A DNA stretch of 64,000 nt, from NCBI GenBank assembly GCA_902611405.1, contig CACLZL010000003.1, forward strand, positions 53,689 to 117,688, read 5' to 3'. Numbering within the stretch: position 1 is the first letter of the stretch; each line of letters opens with the position of its first letter. Of the stretch, positions 31,372 to 40,868 are shown in pieces. The stretch is from an uncultured Pelagibacteraceae bacterium (lineage in GTDB: Bacteria > Pseudomonadota > Alphaproteobacteria > Pelagibacterales > Pelagibacteraceae). A program made the position numbers and the translations under genes. The notes under the pieces were generated by a model that was not told the origin of the DNA, ran no database searches, and saw only the letters and a program-made list of their open reading frames with translations.

Positions 31372-32822
31372 ATTTTCTGATCATATTCACCTACCTTACC
31401 TGTTTTTTGTAATAAATCGTCAATAAAATCAAAGATTTTTTTCTTTCTTTTGTCTGATGTTGGGCTTTCGGTAACAATTACCAGAGATGGCTTATTTGAA
31501 GAAGCTCTTATTAGCCCCCAGGAACCATCTTCAAATGAAAACCTTACTCCATTAACAGTTAAAATATCACTTATTATTTGACCATCTACTTCGGTATTAT
31601 TTTTTTTTAAATTTTCAATTTGCTTAACTAATTCCTCAACAACTAAATATTTTTCTTCATCTTTGCAAAAAGGTGCCATTGTTGGTGTTTGAAATGTTTT
31701 AGGTAATTCGCTTATAATTTCGCTCATTTTTTTATTTTGATTGTCTAATAAGTGACATATGTGAATAGCTGAATTAATTCCGTCATCATAACCATATCCT
31801 AAAGGTTGATTAAAAAAGAAATGGCCACTTTTTTCAAAGCCTGCTAGTGCTTTTTCAGTATTAACTTTTCGTTTAATATGAGAATGTCCTGTTTTCCAAT
31901 AAATTGTTTTACAGTTATTTTTAATTAAAATTTGATCTTTTGAGTATAATCCAGTTGACTTAACATCAACTACAAATTTAGAATTATTATGTTTGGTCGA
32001 TAAATTTCTAGCTATTAATAGACCTATTTTATCTGAAAATATTTCATTTCCTTCATTATCTATAACGCCAACTCTATCTCCATCACCGTCAAATCCGAAA
32101 CCTATATCTGCATTATTTTCCTTGACCACTTTGGCAATTTCGTGAAGCATTTCTAAATCTTCTGGGTTTGGATTATATTTTGGAAAATTCCAATCTAATT
32201 TACAATCTAACTCAATTACCTCACAACCAATACCTCTTAATATATCTGGAGCAAAAACTCCTGCAGTCCCATTACCACAAGCAACTACAGCTTTAATTTT
32301 TTTTTCTATTTTATTTTTATTAATTAAGTCATTTTTATAAATTTTATCAAAATTAGTTATTTGTTTTTCATTTCCTTGTCCTTTAGAAAAATTTTGACTT
32401 AATGTAATTTCTTTTAATTCTTTCATTTCTTCAGGTGCGTGAGTTAATCCTTTTTTGATACCCATTTTTACACCAGTCCAACCATTTTCATTATGACTTG
32501 CTGTAACCATAGCAACTGCATCTGCGTCTAATTTAAATTGTGCAAAATAAACCATTGGAGATAAGGATAGACCCACATCTTCAATATTACATCCGGTAAA
32601 TATTAATCCTTTTTTAAGAGCAGCTTTTATTTCTTCGCTATAAGATCGGTAATCATGTCCAACTATGATTCTTGGATTTTCTTTTTTAGTATGAATTTTT
32701 ACTTGTGTTCCGAGTCCTTTACCAAGATTCTCAATTCCAGCTGAATTTATGTCTTTCTCATACAACCAACGAGCGTCATATTCTCTAAATCCATAGGGGT
32801 CTATTTTTATGTTTTGATTCAT
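31368..32822 (-). CDS. phosphomannomutase/phosphoglucomutase
   Basis: The 484-residue alpha-D-phosphohexomutase has the phosphoserine loop T-A-S-H-N-E-N-G-W (Ser near 103), the magnesium loop G-F-D-G-D-G-D-R-V-G (about 244-253), and the sugar loop F-E-K-S-G-H-F (about 328-334). Its length and order match AlgC/ManB-type enzymes. It interconverts mannose-6-P and mannose-1-P or the glucose pair, feeding cell-surface sugars. It could serve the glycosyltransferases in this window. The 178-bp gap to nrdA carries both promoters. Confidence 0.9.
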   Translation of the reverse strand: MNQNIKIDPYGFREYDARWLYEKDINSAGIENLGKGLGTQVKIHTKKENPRIIVGHDYRSYSEEIKAALKKGLIFTGCNIEDVGLSLSPMVYFAQFKLDADAVAMVTASHNENGWTGVKMGIKKGLTHAPEEMKELKEITLSQNFSKGQGNEKQITNFDKIYKNDLINKNKIEKKIKAVVACGNGTAGVFAPDILRGIGCEVIELDCKLDWNFPKYNPNPEDLEMLHEIAKVVKENNADIGFGFDGDGDRVGVIDNEGNEIFSDKIGLLIARNLSTKHNNSKFVVDVKSTGLYSKDQILIKNNCKTIYWKTGHSHIKRKVNTEKALAGFEKSGHFFFNQPLGYGYDDGINSAIHICHLLDNQNKKMSEIISELPKTFQTPTMAPFCKDEEKYLVVEELVKQIENLKKNNTEVDGQIISDILTVNGVRFSFEDGSWGLIRASSNKPSLVIVTESPTSDKRKKKIFDFIDDLLQKTGKVGEYDQKI

Positions 32823-32877
32823 TAGGTATTTACTTAACCTTTTATGTTAATTTATTGGAAAAAATTTAATTTTTTTA

Positions 32878-32907
32878 TTGATTATAATATTGTCGCGTTC
32901 TATAAAT
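32878..32907 (+). promoter_or_regulatory. candidate nrdAB promoter
   Basis: TTGGAT (32878-32883), an 18-bp spacer and TATAAA (32902-32907) suit sigma70. Transcription would start near 32914, leaving a leader of about 88 nt before the nrdA ATG. Confidence 0.35.
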
Positions 32908-32953
32908 GTTCTGTTGTGAAAATGTTTATATAGTATATTTACAGCAAACGCCT

Positions 32954-32968
32954 ACAACATATAGTTGT
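32954..32968 (+). promoter_or_regulatory. inverted repeat in the nrdAB leader (possible operator)
   Basis: ACAAC and GTTGT form a perfect 5+5 inverted repeat with 5 bases between, 33 bp before the nrdA start. It resembles a NrdR box in its ACA...TGT ends and AT core, but it is 15 rather than 16 bp, and no clear second box at the usual spacing was found. Confidence 0.25.
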
Positions 32969-33001
32969 TTTCGTACTAATAACAAAATATATTAAACTTT
33001 T

Positions 33002-34939
33002 ATGAATAAGATTCTTTCCCAGGCCCTCAAAAAAGCTGTCTCTGAATATAGCCCTGAAGTTAAAGAGGTTTCAAAAATTAACAAGCCTGATCTTTTCTCC
33101 TTAAACAACGAAACAGAATTATTTCAAAATGATAAGGGCATTATAATTAAAATTGATCGATCAAGAGATGCAAACCTTACAGACTTTGGTAAAGCAACTT
33201 TAAAAGATAGATATTTAGGATTAAACGAATCTTACCAAGATTTATTTGCAAGAGTAGCAAGCACTTATGCAGATGATAATTTACATGCGCAAAGAATTTA
33301 TAATTATATTAGTAACCTATGGTTCATGCCAGCGACACCAGTTTTATCAAACGGTGGTACAAAAAGAGGATTACCAATTTCATGTTTTCTAAATGAAGCA
33401 TCAGATAGCTTAGGAGGCATTCTTGATTTATGGAGTGAGAATGTTTGGTTAGCGGCAAAAGGTGGAGGAATTGGAAGCTACTGGGGTAACTTAAGATCCA
33501 TTGGTGAAAAAATTGGCAGAGTTGGAAAAACCTCTGGGATAATTCCTTTTATAAAAGTTATGGACTCTTTAACTATGGCAATTAGCCAAGGATCACTGAG
33601 GAGAGGTTCTGCAGCATGCTATCTACCAATTGATCATCCTGAAATAGAAGAGTTTATTGAAATGAGAAGACCTACAGGCGGTGATCCAAACAGAAAAGCT
33701 TTAAATTTACATCACGGTGTTTTAGTTTCTGATGCTTTTATGAGAGCAGTAGAAACAGACGAACAATGGGCTTTAAAAAGTCCTGCGGATGGAAGTGTTC
33801 AACAAACTATTTCTGCACGAAATTTATGGATAAGATTATTAACTGCTAGAATTGAAACTGGTGAGCCATATATAATTTATATTGATACTGTTAACAGACA
33901 AATTCCTCAGCATCATAAGTTAGCAAATCTCACAGTTAAAACATCTAACTTATGTAGCGAAATAACTTTACCAACAGGAATTGATAAAGATGGAAGAGAT
34001 AGAACAGCAGTATGTTGTTTGTCATCCTTAAACCTAGAAAAGTACGATGAATGGAAAGATGATCCAGACATGATTAGCGATGTCATGAGGTTTTTAGATA
34101 ACGTTTTATCTGATTTCATTAATAAAGCACCAGACCAATTTAAAGATGCAAAATATTCAGCAGAAAGAGAAAGAAGTGTAGGATTAGGTGTAATGGGTTT
34201 TCATTCGTTTTTGCAAAGGAACAGAATTCCACTTGAATCTGTAATGGCGAAGTCATGGAATAAAAAAATATTTAAAAATATTCATGAAAAAGTTAATCAA
34301 GCTTCTAAAGATTTGGCTGAAGAGAGAGGTGCATGTCCAGATGCAGCGGAGTATGGTTATAAAGAAAGATTTTCTAACAAGACAGCGATCGCTCCAACTG
34401 CTTCAATCTCAATTATTTGTGGAGGAGCATCACCAGGAGTAGAGCCAATTGCTGCAAATAGTTACACACACAAAACTCTTTCAGGATCTTTCAATGTAAG
34501 AAATAGATATTTAGAAGAAATCCTTCAATCTCATGGAAAAAATGATGAAGAAACATGGTCTAGTATTACTACAAATCAAGGATCTGTTAATCATCTAGAT
34601 TTTCTAACTGATATAGAAAAAGATGTATTTAAAACTGCATTTGAGCTGAACCAAAATTGGATAATTGAATTAAGTGGTGATAGAACCCCATTTATCTCAC
34701 AGGCACAGTCAGTAAATCTATTTTTACCAGCAGACGTTCATAAGAAAGAATTACACAAAATTCATTTTGATGCTTGGAAAAAAGGCTTAAAGAGTCTTTA
34801 TTACTGTAGATCAAAATCAATTCAAAGAGCTGAGAATGTTAATGATTCAAAATCAACAGACATCTTAGCAAATGTTTACAAAAATAAATCAAACGAAAAT
34901 CAAGAACAAGAGTACGAGGAGTGTTTATCATGTCAGTAG
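33002..34939 (+). CDS. nrdA: ribonucleoside-diphosphate reductase alpha subunit
   Basis: NrdA reduces ribonucleotides to deoxyribonucleotides with the radical from NrdB. In 645 residues it has the redox Cys128 in P-I-S-C-F, the thiyl Cys318 with Asn316 and Glu320 in N-L-C-S-E, the second redox Cys338/339 in A-V-C-C-L-S-S, and the radical-transfer Tyr pair in S-L-Y-Y-C. It ends in a C-x-x-C tail (E-C-L-S-C-Q) for thioredoxin or glutaredoxin. It is shorter than the E. coli enzyme (about 760) because no N-terminal ATP-cone domain is present, so dATP feedback inhibition is not expected. It overlaps nrdB by 10 nt. Confidence 0.92.
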   Translation: MNKILSQALKKAVSEYSPEVKEVSKINKPDLFSLNNETELFQNDKGIIIKIDRSRDANLTDFGKATLKDRYLGLNESYQDLFARVASTYADDNLHAQRIYNYISNLWFMPATPVLSNGGTKRGLPISCFLNEASDSLGGILDLWSENVWLAAKGGGIGSYWGNLRSIGEKIGRVGKTSGIIPFIKVMDSLTMAISQGSLRRGSAACYLPIDHPEIEEFIEMRRPTGGDPNRKALNLHHGVLVSDAFMRAVETDEQWALKSPADGSVQQTISARNLWIRLLTARIETGEPYIIYIDTVNRQIPQHHKLANLTVKTSNLCSEITLPTGIDKDGRDRTAVCCLSSLNLEKYDEWKDDPDMISDVMRFLDNVLSDFINKAPDQFKDAKYSAERERSVGLGVMGFHSFLQRNRIPLESVMAKSWNKKIFKNIHEKVNQASKDLAEERGACPDAAEYGYKERFSNKTAIAPTASISIICGGASPGVEPIAANSYTHKTLSGSFNVRNRYLEEILQSHGKNDEETWSSITTNQGSVNHLDFLTDIEKDVFKTAFELNQNWIIELSGDRTPFISQAQSVNLFLPADVHKKELHKIHFDAWKKGLKSLYYCRSKSIQRAENVNDSKSTDILANVYKNKSNENQEQEYEECLSCQ

Positions 34940-35937
34940 CAGAAAAAATAAATAAAGAAATTATTCAACCAAAAAAAATGGGATTACTAGTTGAAAACCC
35001 TGTTTATAAACCTTTTAGATATCCTTGGTGCTATGATGCTTGGTTAACTCAACAAAGAATTCATTGGTTACCAGAAGAAGTTCCTCTTGGAGATGATGTT
35101 AGAGACTGGCAAAAAAATCTTTCACAACCAGAAAAAAATCTTCTCACTCAAATTTTTAGGTTTTTTACTCAAGCTGATGTAGAGGTTAACAATTGTTATT
35201 TAAGACATTACACAACTGTATTTAAACCAACAGAGGTATTAATGATGATGACAGCATTTGCTGCAATGGAAACAGTCCATGTAGCTGCTTATTCTCATTT
35301 ATTGGATACCATCGGTATGCCTGAGTCAGAATATTCAGCTTTCATGAAATACAAAGAGATGAAAGACAAGTACGATTACATGCAAGGTTTCAATGTAAAT
35401 TCCAAAGAGGATATAGCAAAGACAGTTGCAGTGTTTAGTGCTTTTACAGAAGGGTTACAGTTATTTGCAAGTTTTGCTATTTTGTTAAATTTTCCAAGAC
35501 ACAATAAAATGAAAGGAATGGGACAGATAGTTACTTGGTCTGTAAGAGATGAAACACTTCATTGCAATTCTATGATCAGAATTTTTAAGGAGTTTATAAA
35601 AGAAAATCCTGAAATCTGGACACCTAAACTTAAAAAAGAACTTTATGAAGCTTGTAGAACAATTGTTGAGCATGAAGATGCCTTTATCGATTTAGCTTTT
35701 GAAATGGGTCCGATGGAAGGCTTAACTGCGCAAGAAGTTAAAGGTTATATTAGGTTCATTGCGAATAGACGACTTATTCAATTAGGATTAGAACCAATTT
35801 ATGACATTCAAAAAAACCCATTAACTTGGCTTGATACAATGCTTAATGCAGTTGAGCATATGAATTTCTTCGAAGGTAGAGCGACCGAATATTCTAAAGC
35901 ATCAACCCAGGGTACTTGGGCAGAAGCTTTTAGTTAA
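34930..35937 (+). CDS. nrdB: ribonucleoside-diphosphate reductase beta subunit
   Basis: NrdB holds the metal and tyrosyl radical for NrdA. The ATG at 34930 gives 335 residues; a GTG at 34921 is the alternative. With the ATG start, the likely ligands are Asp83 in F-T-Q-A-D-V, Glu114 and His117 in M-E-T-V-H, Glu174 in T-E-G-L-Q, and Glu208 and His211 in R-D-E-T-L-H. Tyr121 in A-A-Y falls at the usual radical position, one off from E. coli numbering. So it looks like a tyrosyl-radical enzyme, not a class Ic type. The start lies inside the last codons of nrdA, which suggests coupling. Confidence 0.9.
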   Translation: MSVAEKINKEIIQPKKMGLLVENPVYKPFRYPWCYDAWLTQQRIHWLPEEVPLGDDVRDWQKNLSQPEKNLLTQIFRFFTQADVEVNNCYLRHYTTVFKPTEVLMMMTAFAAMETVHVAAYSHLLDTIGMPESEYSAFMKYKEMKDKYDYMQGFNVNSKEDIAKTVAVFSAFTEGLQLFASFAILLNFPRHNKMKGMGQIVTWSVRDETLHCNSMIRIFKEFIKENPEIWTPKLKKELYEACRTIVEHEDAFIDLAFEMGPMEGLTAQEVKGYIRFIANRRLIQLGLEPIYDIQKNPLTWLDTMLNAVEHMNFFEGRATEYSKASTQGTWAEAFS

Positions 35938-35942
35938 AAAAA

Positions 35943-37067
35943 TTATCTTTGGTTTAACTGCATCACTTTTCGATGCTTGTTACCTTTGTAACTAGCTAAA
36001 GGTCTAATTAGTTTGTTAGCAGCATGTTGTTCCATTATGTGAGCAGACCAACCTGTTACTCTTGAAATTACAAATATCGGGGTAAAAAAATCAGTTTCAA
36101 ATCCCATTAAATGATAAGTAGGTCCTGTAGGATAGTCTACATTAGGATATATATTTTTTTCTTTTATCATTACTCTTTCAACAATATCGTAAATTTTCTC
36201 GAATTTTTTATCTTTCTTAATTTTTGCAACTTTTGCAAAATACTTCCTCATGGTTGGAACTCTAGAATCACCTGATTTATAAACTCTATGTCCAAATCCC
36301 ATTACCACTTCTTTATTTTTTAAGGCGTTATTTATCCATTTTAAGGCATTTTCAGGCTTTTTAATTTTATTCATCATATGCATCACTTCTTCATTAGCTC
36401 CACCGTGAAGAGGCCCTTTTAAACTGGCAATCGCTCCTGTTATTGCGCCATGTATGTCAGACAAACTGCTTGTAATTGTTCTAGCTGTGAATGTTGAAAC
36501 ATTAAAACTATGCTCAGCATATAAAATTAAAGAAACATCAAATGCTTTAACAATTTCTTTTTGAGGAACTTTTCCAAAACACATATAAAAAAAATTTTCA
36601 GCAAAGGTTAATGTTTTTTTAGGTTTAATTATTTTTTTACCTTTTCTTATTCTATAAAAAGCAGCTAGGGCAGTTGGAGTTTTGGCAAAAATTCTTAGAG
36701 CTTTTCTCATATTTGCTTCTGGTGAAGAATCTGTAGTTTCTTTATCCTCTAATCCCATTACACTCACAGCTGTTCTTGCAACATCCATTGGATGAGATTT
36801 CTTTGGCATGTGTTTGATTATTTCATATAAATTTTTTGTTAGTTCTCTGTTGTTTTTCTCTTCTTTTTCAAATTGTCTAAGTTGGATAGTATTCGGGAGA
36901 TCCTTATTAAGAATAAGATATGCAACTTCCTCAAATCTACAATATTCACATAAATCTTGAGCTGCATACCCTCTATAAGTAAGAGAATTTATTTCTGGCA
37001 TTACTTTTGAAACTTCTGTTTCATCTACAACAATACCTAGTAAGCCTTTTTTAATATCATCACTCAT
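35943..37067 (-). CDS. prpC: 2-methylcitrate synthase / citrate synthase
   Basis: The 374-residue protein is a short, type II-like citrate synthase without the N-terminal regulatory part. The catalytic His lies in L-H-G-G-A-N-E-E-V, a second His in G-F-G-H-R-V-Y-K-S-G-D-S-R, and an Asp in N-V-D-Y-P-T-G. Together with prpB and prpD upstream this indicates methylcitrate synthesis from propionyl-CoA and oxaloacetate. It may also accept acetyl-CoA. Its 5' end overlaps the prpB stop by 1 nt. No prpE gene is present nearby, so propionyl-CoA must come from elsewhere. Confidence 0.87.
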   Translation of the reverse strand: MSDDIKKGLLGIVVDETEVSKVMPEINSLTYRGYAAQDLCEYCRFEEVAYLILNKDLPNTIQLRQFEKEEKNNRELTKNLYEIIKHMPKKSHPMDVARTAVSVMGLEDKETTDSSPEANMRKALRIFAKTPTALAAFYRIRKGKKIIKPKKTLTFAENFFYMCFGKVPQKEIVKAFDVSLILYAEHSFNVSTFTARTITSSLSDIHGAITGAIASLKGPLHGGANEEVMHMMNKIKKPENALKWINNALKNKEVVMGFGHRVYKSGDSRVPTMRKYFAKVAKIKKDKKFEKIYDIVERVMIKEKNIYPNVDYPTGPTYHLMGFETDFFTPIFVISRVTGWSAHIMEQHAANKLIRPLASYKGNKHRKVMQLNQR

Positions 37068-37963
37068 TATTCATGTCCTTCCGTACTAAAATTATAAATT
37101 TTTTCATCTAATGAATTATATTTTTCATAATCGACTAATTCGTAAAGTCTTTTTCTAGTTTGCATCTTATCAATAATATTATTTTGATGTCCATTTGCAT
37201 AAATGTCTCTTAATCCATCTTCGACATTTTTCATTGCTAATCTTTGTGAGGTTACTGGATAAATAATTATATTATACCCAAAATTTTCTAACTCTTTGTA
37301 ATTAAACAATTTCGATTTACCAAATTCAGTCATATTAGCTAACAAGTAACCAGACAATTCTTTACGAACTTTTTCAAAATCTTTTTCATCTTCAAGAGCT
37401 TCTGGGAAAATAATTTCAGCACCAGCATCAATGTAGGCTTTGCATCTTTCAATCATTTTATCTAAACCTTCAACACTTTTAGCATCTGAACGTGCAATAA
37501 TTTTAAAATTTTGATCTTTTTTAGTAGCAACACATTCTTTAATTTTTTTAACCATAGCATTAGTTGAAATAAGTTCTTTATTATCAAGATGCCCACATCT
37601 TTTTCTTTCAATCTGATCCTCTAAGTGGACACCTGTTATTCCAAATTCTTCAAATGTTTCTATGGTTTCTTTACAAGATTTAAATCCTGTATCGATATCA
37701 ACTATTGTTGGAAGATTAGTTACTCTCGAAATTAGATAAGATCTTGTACTAACATCTTGTAGAGTTGTTAAGCCAATATCGGGAAAACCAAGATCATTAG
37801 CCATTACTCCACCGGATACATAAACTGCATCATATCCAATTTCTTCTATAAGCTTTGCTGTCAAAGGATTGTATGCACCTGGAACTCTTAATATTTTATT
37901 TGATTTTAATTTTTGATCAAAATCTAATCTTTTTTGACTTGGTTCTTTTTCTACAAAGTGCAT
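37067..37963 (-). CDS. prpB: methylisocitrate lyase
   Basis: The 298-residue protein is a TIM-barrel member of the isocitrate lyase/PEP mutase superfamily. It shows V-S-G-G-V-M-A-N-D-L-G, D-I-D-T-G-F, H-L-E-D-Q, and the active-site K-R-C-G-H (about 123-127). It would split 2-methylisocitrate into pyruvate and succinate, the last step of propionate oxidation. It is embedded between prpD and prpC with 1-nt overlaps on both sides, so the three form a tight operon. Confidence 0.88.
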   Translation of the reverse strand: MHFVEKEPSQKRLDFDQKLKSNKILRVPGAYNPLTAKLIEEIGYDAVYVSGGVMANDLGFPDIGLTTLQDVSTRSYLISRVTNLPTIVDIDTGFKSCKETIETFEEFGITGVHLEDQIERKRCGHLDNKELISTNAMVKKIKECVATKKDQNFKIIARSDAKSVEGLDKMIERCKAYIDAGAEIIFPEALEDEKDFEKVRKELSGYLLANMTEFGKSKLFNYKELENFGYNIIIYPVTSQRLAMKNVEDGLRDIYANGHQNNIIDKMQTRKRLYELVDYEKYNSLDEKIYNFSTEGHE

Positions 37964-39465
37964 TAAAAAATTCCTTTTTTATTATTTCGTTTTAATTTAT
38001 TTCTTCTTACTTCAATATTCAATTTATGAAGTTGACCTGATTTTAAATTTCTTAAATTTTGTACTGTTTTTAAAAAGCGATTGCTTTCTTTTTTATCCAA
38101 AATACCCTCAGTTAAAGTTAAAAATTTATTTATATAATTTTCTCTCTTAAACGGTCTTGCTCCATATGGATGTGCGTCTGCTCTATCAAGTTCCTCTGTT
38201 ATTTTTTTTCCATTGTTAAGTGTTACAACTACTTTAGCTCCAAAAGCTTTATTTTTTGGATTTGGATCATGATATTTCTTTGTCCATTTTTTATCTTCAT
38301 ATGTTTTAATTGATCTCCAAATTTTAATTGTACTTTTTCTATTTGCTCTTGCTTTAGTATAAGATTTAACATGATGCCAATTTCCGTCTTCTAAAGCTAC
38401 AGCAAATATATACATTATAGAATGATCTAATGTTTCTCTACTAGCCTTGGGATCCATTTTTTGTGGATCATTAGCACCTGTTCCAATCACATAATGAGTG
38501 TGATGACTTGTAAAAATATCAATTTTTTTAATATAATTTAAATTATTAATTTTTGTTTTTAGCTTTTTAGCTAGATCTATTAATGCTTGCGATTGATATT
38601 CTGCAGAATATTCTTTTGTATATGTCTCTAAGATAGCTTTTTTACTCTCACCTTTTTTTGGTAAAGGGACTTTGTAGTTTGCTTTTTTTCCATCCAATAT
38701 TCTTGCTATTACACTATCTTCGCCTTCATATATTGGACTTGGAGCACCTTCACCTCTCATAGTTCTATCTACAGCTTCGATAGCAAGCTTACCAGCATGA
38801 GCAGGAGCATAAGCTTTCCAACTTGAAATTTCTCCTTTTCTAGATTGTCTTGTAGATATTGATGTATGTAATGACTGTTGAACAGCTTGATATATAGTTT
38901 CAGTATTTAATTTTAGCATTGTTCCTAATCCAGCAGCAACACTAGGGCCTAAATGAGCAATGTGGTCCACCTTATGTTTATGCAAACAAATACCTTTGAC
39001 TAAATTTACCTGAACTTCATATGCAGTAATTATTCCTCTTATTAAATCCAATCCACTTTTTTTGTTTTGTTGTGCTACACTTATAAGAGGAGGAATGTTA
39101 TCACCTGGATGACTATAATCTGCAGCTAAGAAAGTATCATGAAAATCTAATTCTCTAACAGCTGTGCCATTTGACCATGCTGCCCACTCACAATCAAATT
39201 TTAATTTTGAGTTTACACCAAATAAAGTTGCACCATTTTTTCTAGAGTGTCTTATAGCCATTTCTCTAGATGAGATTACTGGCTTTCTATTTAATGAAGC
39301 TATTGCAACAGAAGCATTATCAATAATTCTATTGATAACCATTTCAATAGCATCTTTATTTAATTTAGCATTATCGCTTGCTATCTCTGCAATTTTCCAT
39401 GCAAGCTGTTTCTTCTTTGGAAGATTAATTTTTGATGGATATACTTTAACTACGTGTAATAACAA
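37963..39465 (-). CDS. prpD: 2-methylcitrate dehydratase (MmgE/PrpD family)
   Basis: The 500-residue MmgE/PrpD protein has [16 protein letters not shown] (about 103-118), the V-D-H-I-A-H-L-G segment, and [10 protein letters not shown]. It dehydrates 2-methylcitrate to 2-methylaconitate. The first gene of the prpDBC operon, it lies about 50 bp downstream of gph on the same strand. A separate aconitase is needed to rehydrate the product, because no acnD or prpF is nearby. The C-terminus is Lys- and Arg-rich. Confidence 0.88.
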   Translation of the reverse strand: MLLHVVKVYPSKINLPKKKQLAWKIAEIASDNAKLNKDAIEMVINRIIDNASVAIASLNRKPVISSREMAIRHSRKNGATLFGVNSKLKFDCEWAAWSNGTAVRELDFHDTFLAADYSHPGDNIPPLISVAQQNKKSGLDLIRGIITAYEVQVNLVKGICLHKHKVDHIAHLGPSVAAGLGTMLKLNTETIYQAVQQSLHTSISTRQSRKGEISSWKAYAPAHAGKLAIEAVDRTMRGEGAPSPIYEGEDSVIARILDGKKANYKVPLPKKGESKKAILETYTKEYSAEYQSQALIDLAKKLKTKINNLNYIKKIDIFTSHHTHYVIGTGANDPQKMDPKASRETLDHSIMYIFAVALEDGNWHHVKSYTKARANRKSTIKIWRSIKTYEDKKWTKKYHDPNPKNKAFGAKVVVTLNNGKKITEELDRADAHPYGARPFKRENYINKFLTLTEGILDKKESNRFLKTVQNLRNLKSGQLHKLNIEVRRNKLKRNNKKGIF

Positions 39466-39518
39466 AATTACTCCTTATTTGTGATTTTGTTTTAATAGTT
39501 AAAATAAATTAATCAATA

Positions 39519-40184
39519 TTAAAGATATTCTGATACTATTTTCTCAATGCCTACAAAGTCTTTTATAATGTGATTATGATAAATTTCCTCAGATCTTTTT
39601 TCTGTATATCCATATTTTAGTAATATTATTGGAATTTCAGCAGCCTTAGCAGCATTAGCATCTGTTTCACTGTCACCGATCATCAATGATTTATTTTTAT
39701 CACCATCTAAAATTTCAATTGTAGTTGTTAAATGTCGAGGGTCTGGTTTGCAATATTCAAAAGTATTATAACCTGCAACATATTCGAAATAATCATAAAT
39801 CCCAATTTTTTTTAAAAGATCAACTGCTAAGTGTTCAGTTTTATTAGTGCATACTGCCATAGAAATATTTTCATTTTTACACCAATTTAAAAATTCCTTT
39901 ACACCGTTAATTAATTTACTTTCATGTAAAATATTTTTTCCATAATATGATAGAAATTCATCAGTCATTTCATTTTGAATTTTTTCATCAAACCACTTCC
40001 ATTGGCCATTAGCTTTTGCCATCATAGCTTTAGCACCTTTGCCAACAGCATTTTTTAGTTCTCCTAAAGTTTTAGTAGGGTATCCAAATTTTTTCATTAC
40101 GTGATTATGAGCCCGTATCAAATCTGGAGCGGTATCCACTAAAGTACCGTCTAAATCAAATAAAATTGTAAATTTTTGTTTCAT
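39519..40184 (-). CDS. gph: HAD-superfamily phosphatase, phosphoglycolate phosphatase-like
   Basis: The 221-residue protein has all HAD motifs: D-L-D-G-T-L-V-D-T (Asp11 nucleophile and Asp13), C-T-N-K-T (motif II), K-P-D-P-R-H (motif III) and M-I-G-D-S-E-T-D (motif IV). The alpha-helical cap is of the Gph type. It likely hydrolyses 2-phosphoglycolate. It lies upstream of prpDBC on the same strand and is divergent from the glmU-like gene, with 69 bp between. Confidence 0.85.
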   Translation of the reverse strand: MKQKFTILFDLDGTLVDTAPDLIRAHNHVMKKFGYPTKTLGELKNAVGKGAKAMMAKANGQWKWFDEKIQNEMTDEFLSYYGKNILHESKLINGVKEFLNWCKNENISMAVCTNKTEHLAVDLLKKIGIYDYFEYVAGYNTFEYCKPDPRHLTTTIEILDGDKNKSLMIGDSETDANAAKAAEIPIILLKYGYTEKRSEEIYHNHIIKDFVGIEKIVSEYL

Positions 40185-40253
40185 TATAAAAGTATTTTAA
40201 AGAAATAAATTGTGAATTAATCAAACAATATACTTAATATAAATAAGATCAAA

Positions 40254-40865
40254 ATGAAAGACTCAAGTCAAAAAAAACTTAGAGAGAAATTTATAAAATC
40301 AGGAGTTAAGATGATTGGTCCTGAAACTATATTTTTTTCAAAAGATACAAAGATTGGAAAGAAAGTAACTATAGAACCTTATGTTGTTATTGGCTCTAAT
40401 GTTAAAATTGGGAACAATGTAATTATAAAATCTTTTTCACATTTAGAGTCGTGTAAAATTGAAAATAAAGTTCAGATTGGTCCATATGCTAGAATAAGAC
40501 CTGATACAATTTTAAAAGAAGGATCCAAAGTAGGTAATTTTGTAGAGATTAAAAAAAGTACTTTAGGAAATAAATCTAAAGTGAACCATTTATCTTATGT
40601 AGGAGATGCTCAAATTGGAAAATCAGTAAATATAGGTGCAGGTACAATTACTTGCAATTATGATGGTGTAAATAAGAATAAGACGATAATTAAAGATAAA
40701 GTGTTTATAGGTTCAAATTCTTCTTTAGTTGCCCCAATTACTTTAAATAAAGATAGTATTGTTGGAGCTGGATCAGTAATAACAAAGAATGTTAGAAAAC
40801 AATCTTTAGCGTTAACAAGATCGCCACAATTAGAAGTTAAGAATTACAAAAGAAAGAAAAAATAA
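40254..40865 (+). CDS. glmU: GlmU acetyltransferase domain only (glucosamine-1-P N-acetyltransferase)
   Basis: The 203-residue protein matches the C-terminal half of GlmU. It has hexapeptide repeats from about 20, [10 protein letters not shown] (about 94-103), H-L-S-Y-V-G-D-A, and the diagnostic [12 protein letters not shown] near 127-138, which bind acetyl-CoA and glucosamine-1-P. The N-terminal pyrophosphorylase half (about 230 residues) is absent, and no remnant is visible upstream. So the uridylyl transfer must be done by another enzyme. The gene is 3 nt upstream of glmS, linking it to UDP-GlcNAc synthesis. Confidence 0.85.
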   Translation: MKDSSQKKLREKFIKSGVKMIGPETIFFSKDTKIGKKVTIEPYVVIGSNVKIGNNVIIKSFSHLESCKIENKVQIGPYARIRPDTILKEGSKVGNFVEIKKSTLGNKSKVNHLSYVGDAQIGKSVNIGAGTITCNYDGVNKNKTIIKDKVFIGSNSSLVAPITLNKDSIVGAGSVITKNVRKQSLALTRSPQLEVKNYKRKKK

Positions 40866-40868
40866 TTT

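Noticed and set aside
32954..32968. Firm NrdR box call in the nrdAB leader
   Set aside because: The palindrome has 15 bp instead of 16 and lacks a second box at the usual spacing; kept only as a low-confidence operator.
34921..34929. GTG start of nrdB
   Set aside because: The ATG at 34930 gives ligand numbering close to E. coli NrdB and a normal overlap with nrdA; GTG is not excluded.
39164..39484. 106-codon plus-strand frame over the prpD start
   Set aside because: It is hydrophobic by complement of prpD codons; prpD is well supported.
40254..40865. glmU as a frameshifted pseudogene
   Set aside because: The acetyltransferase motifs are intact, it starts cleanly with ATG, and no remnant of the N-terminal domain is visible upstream.
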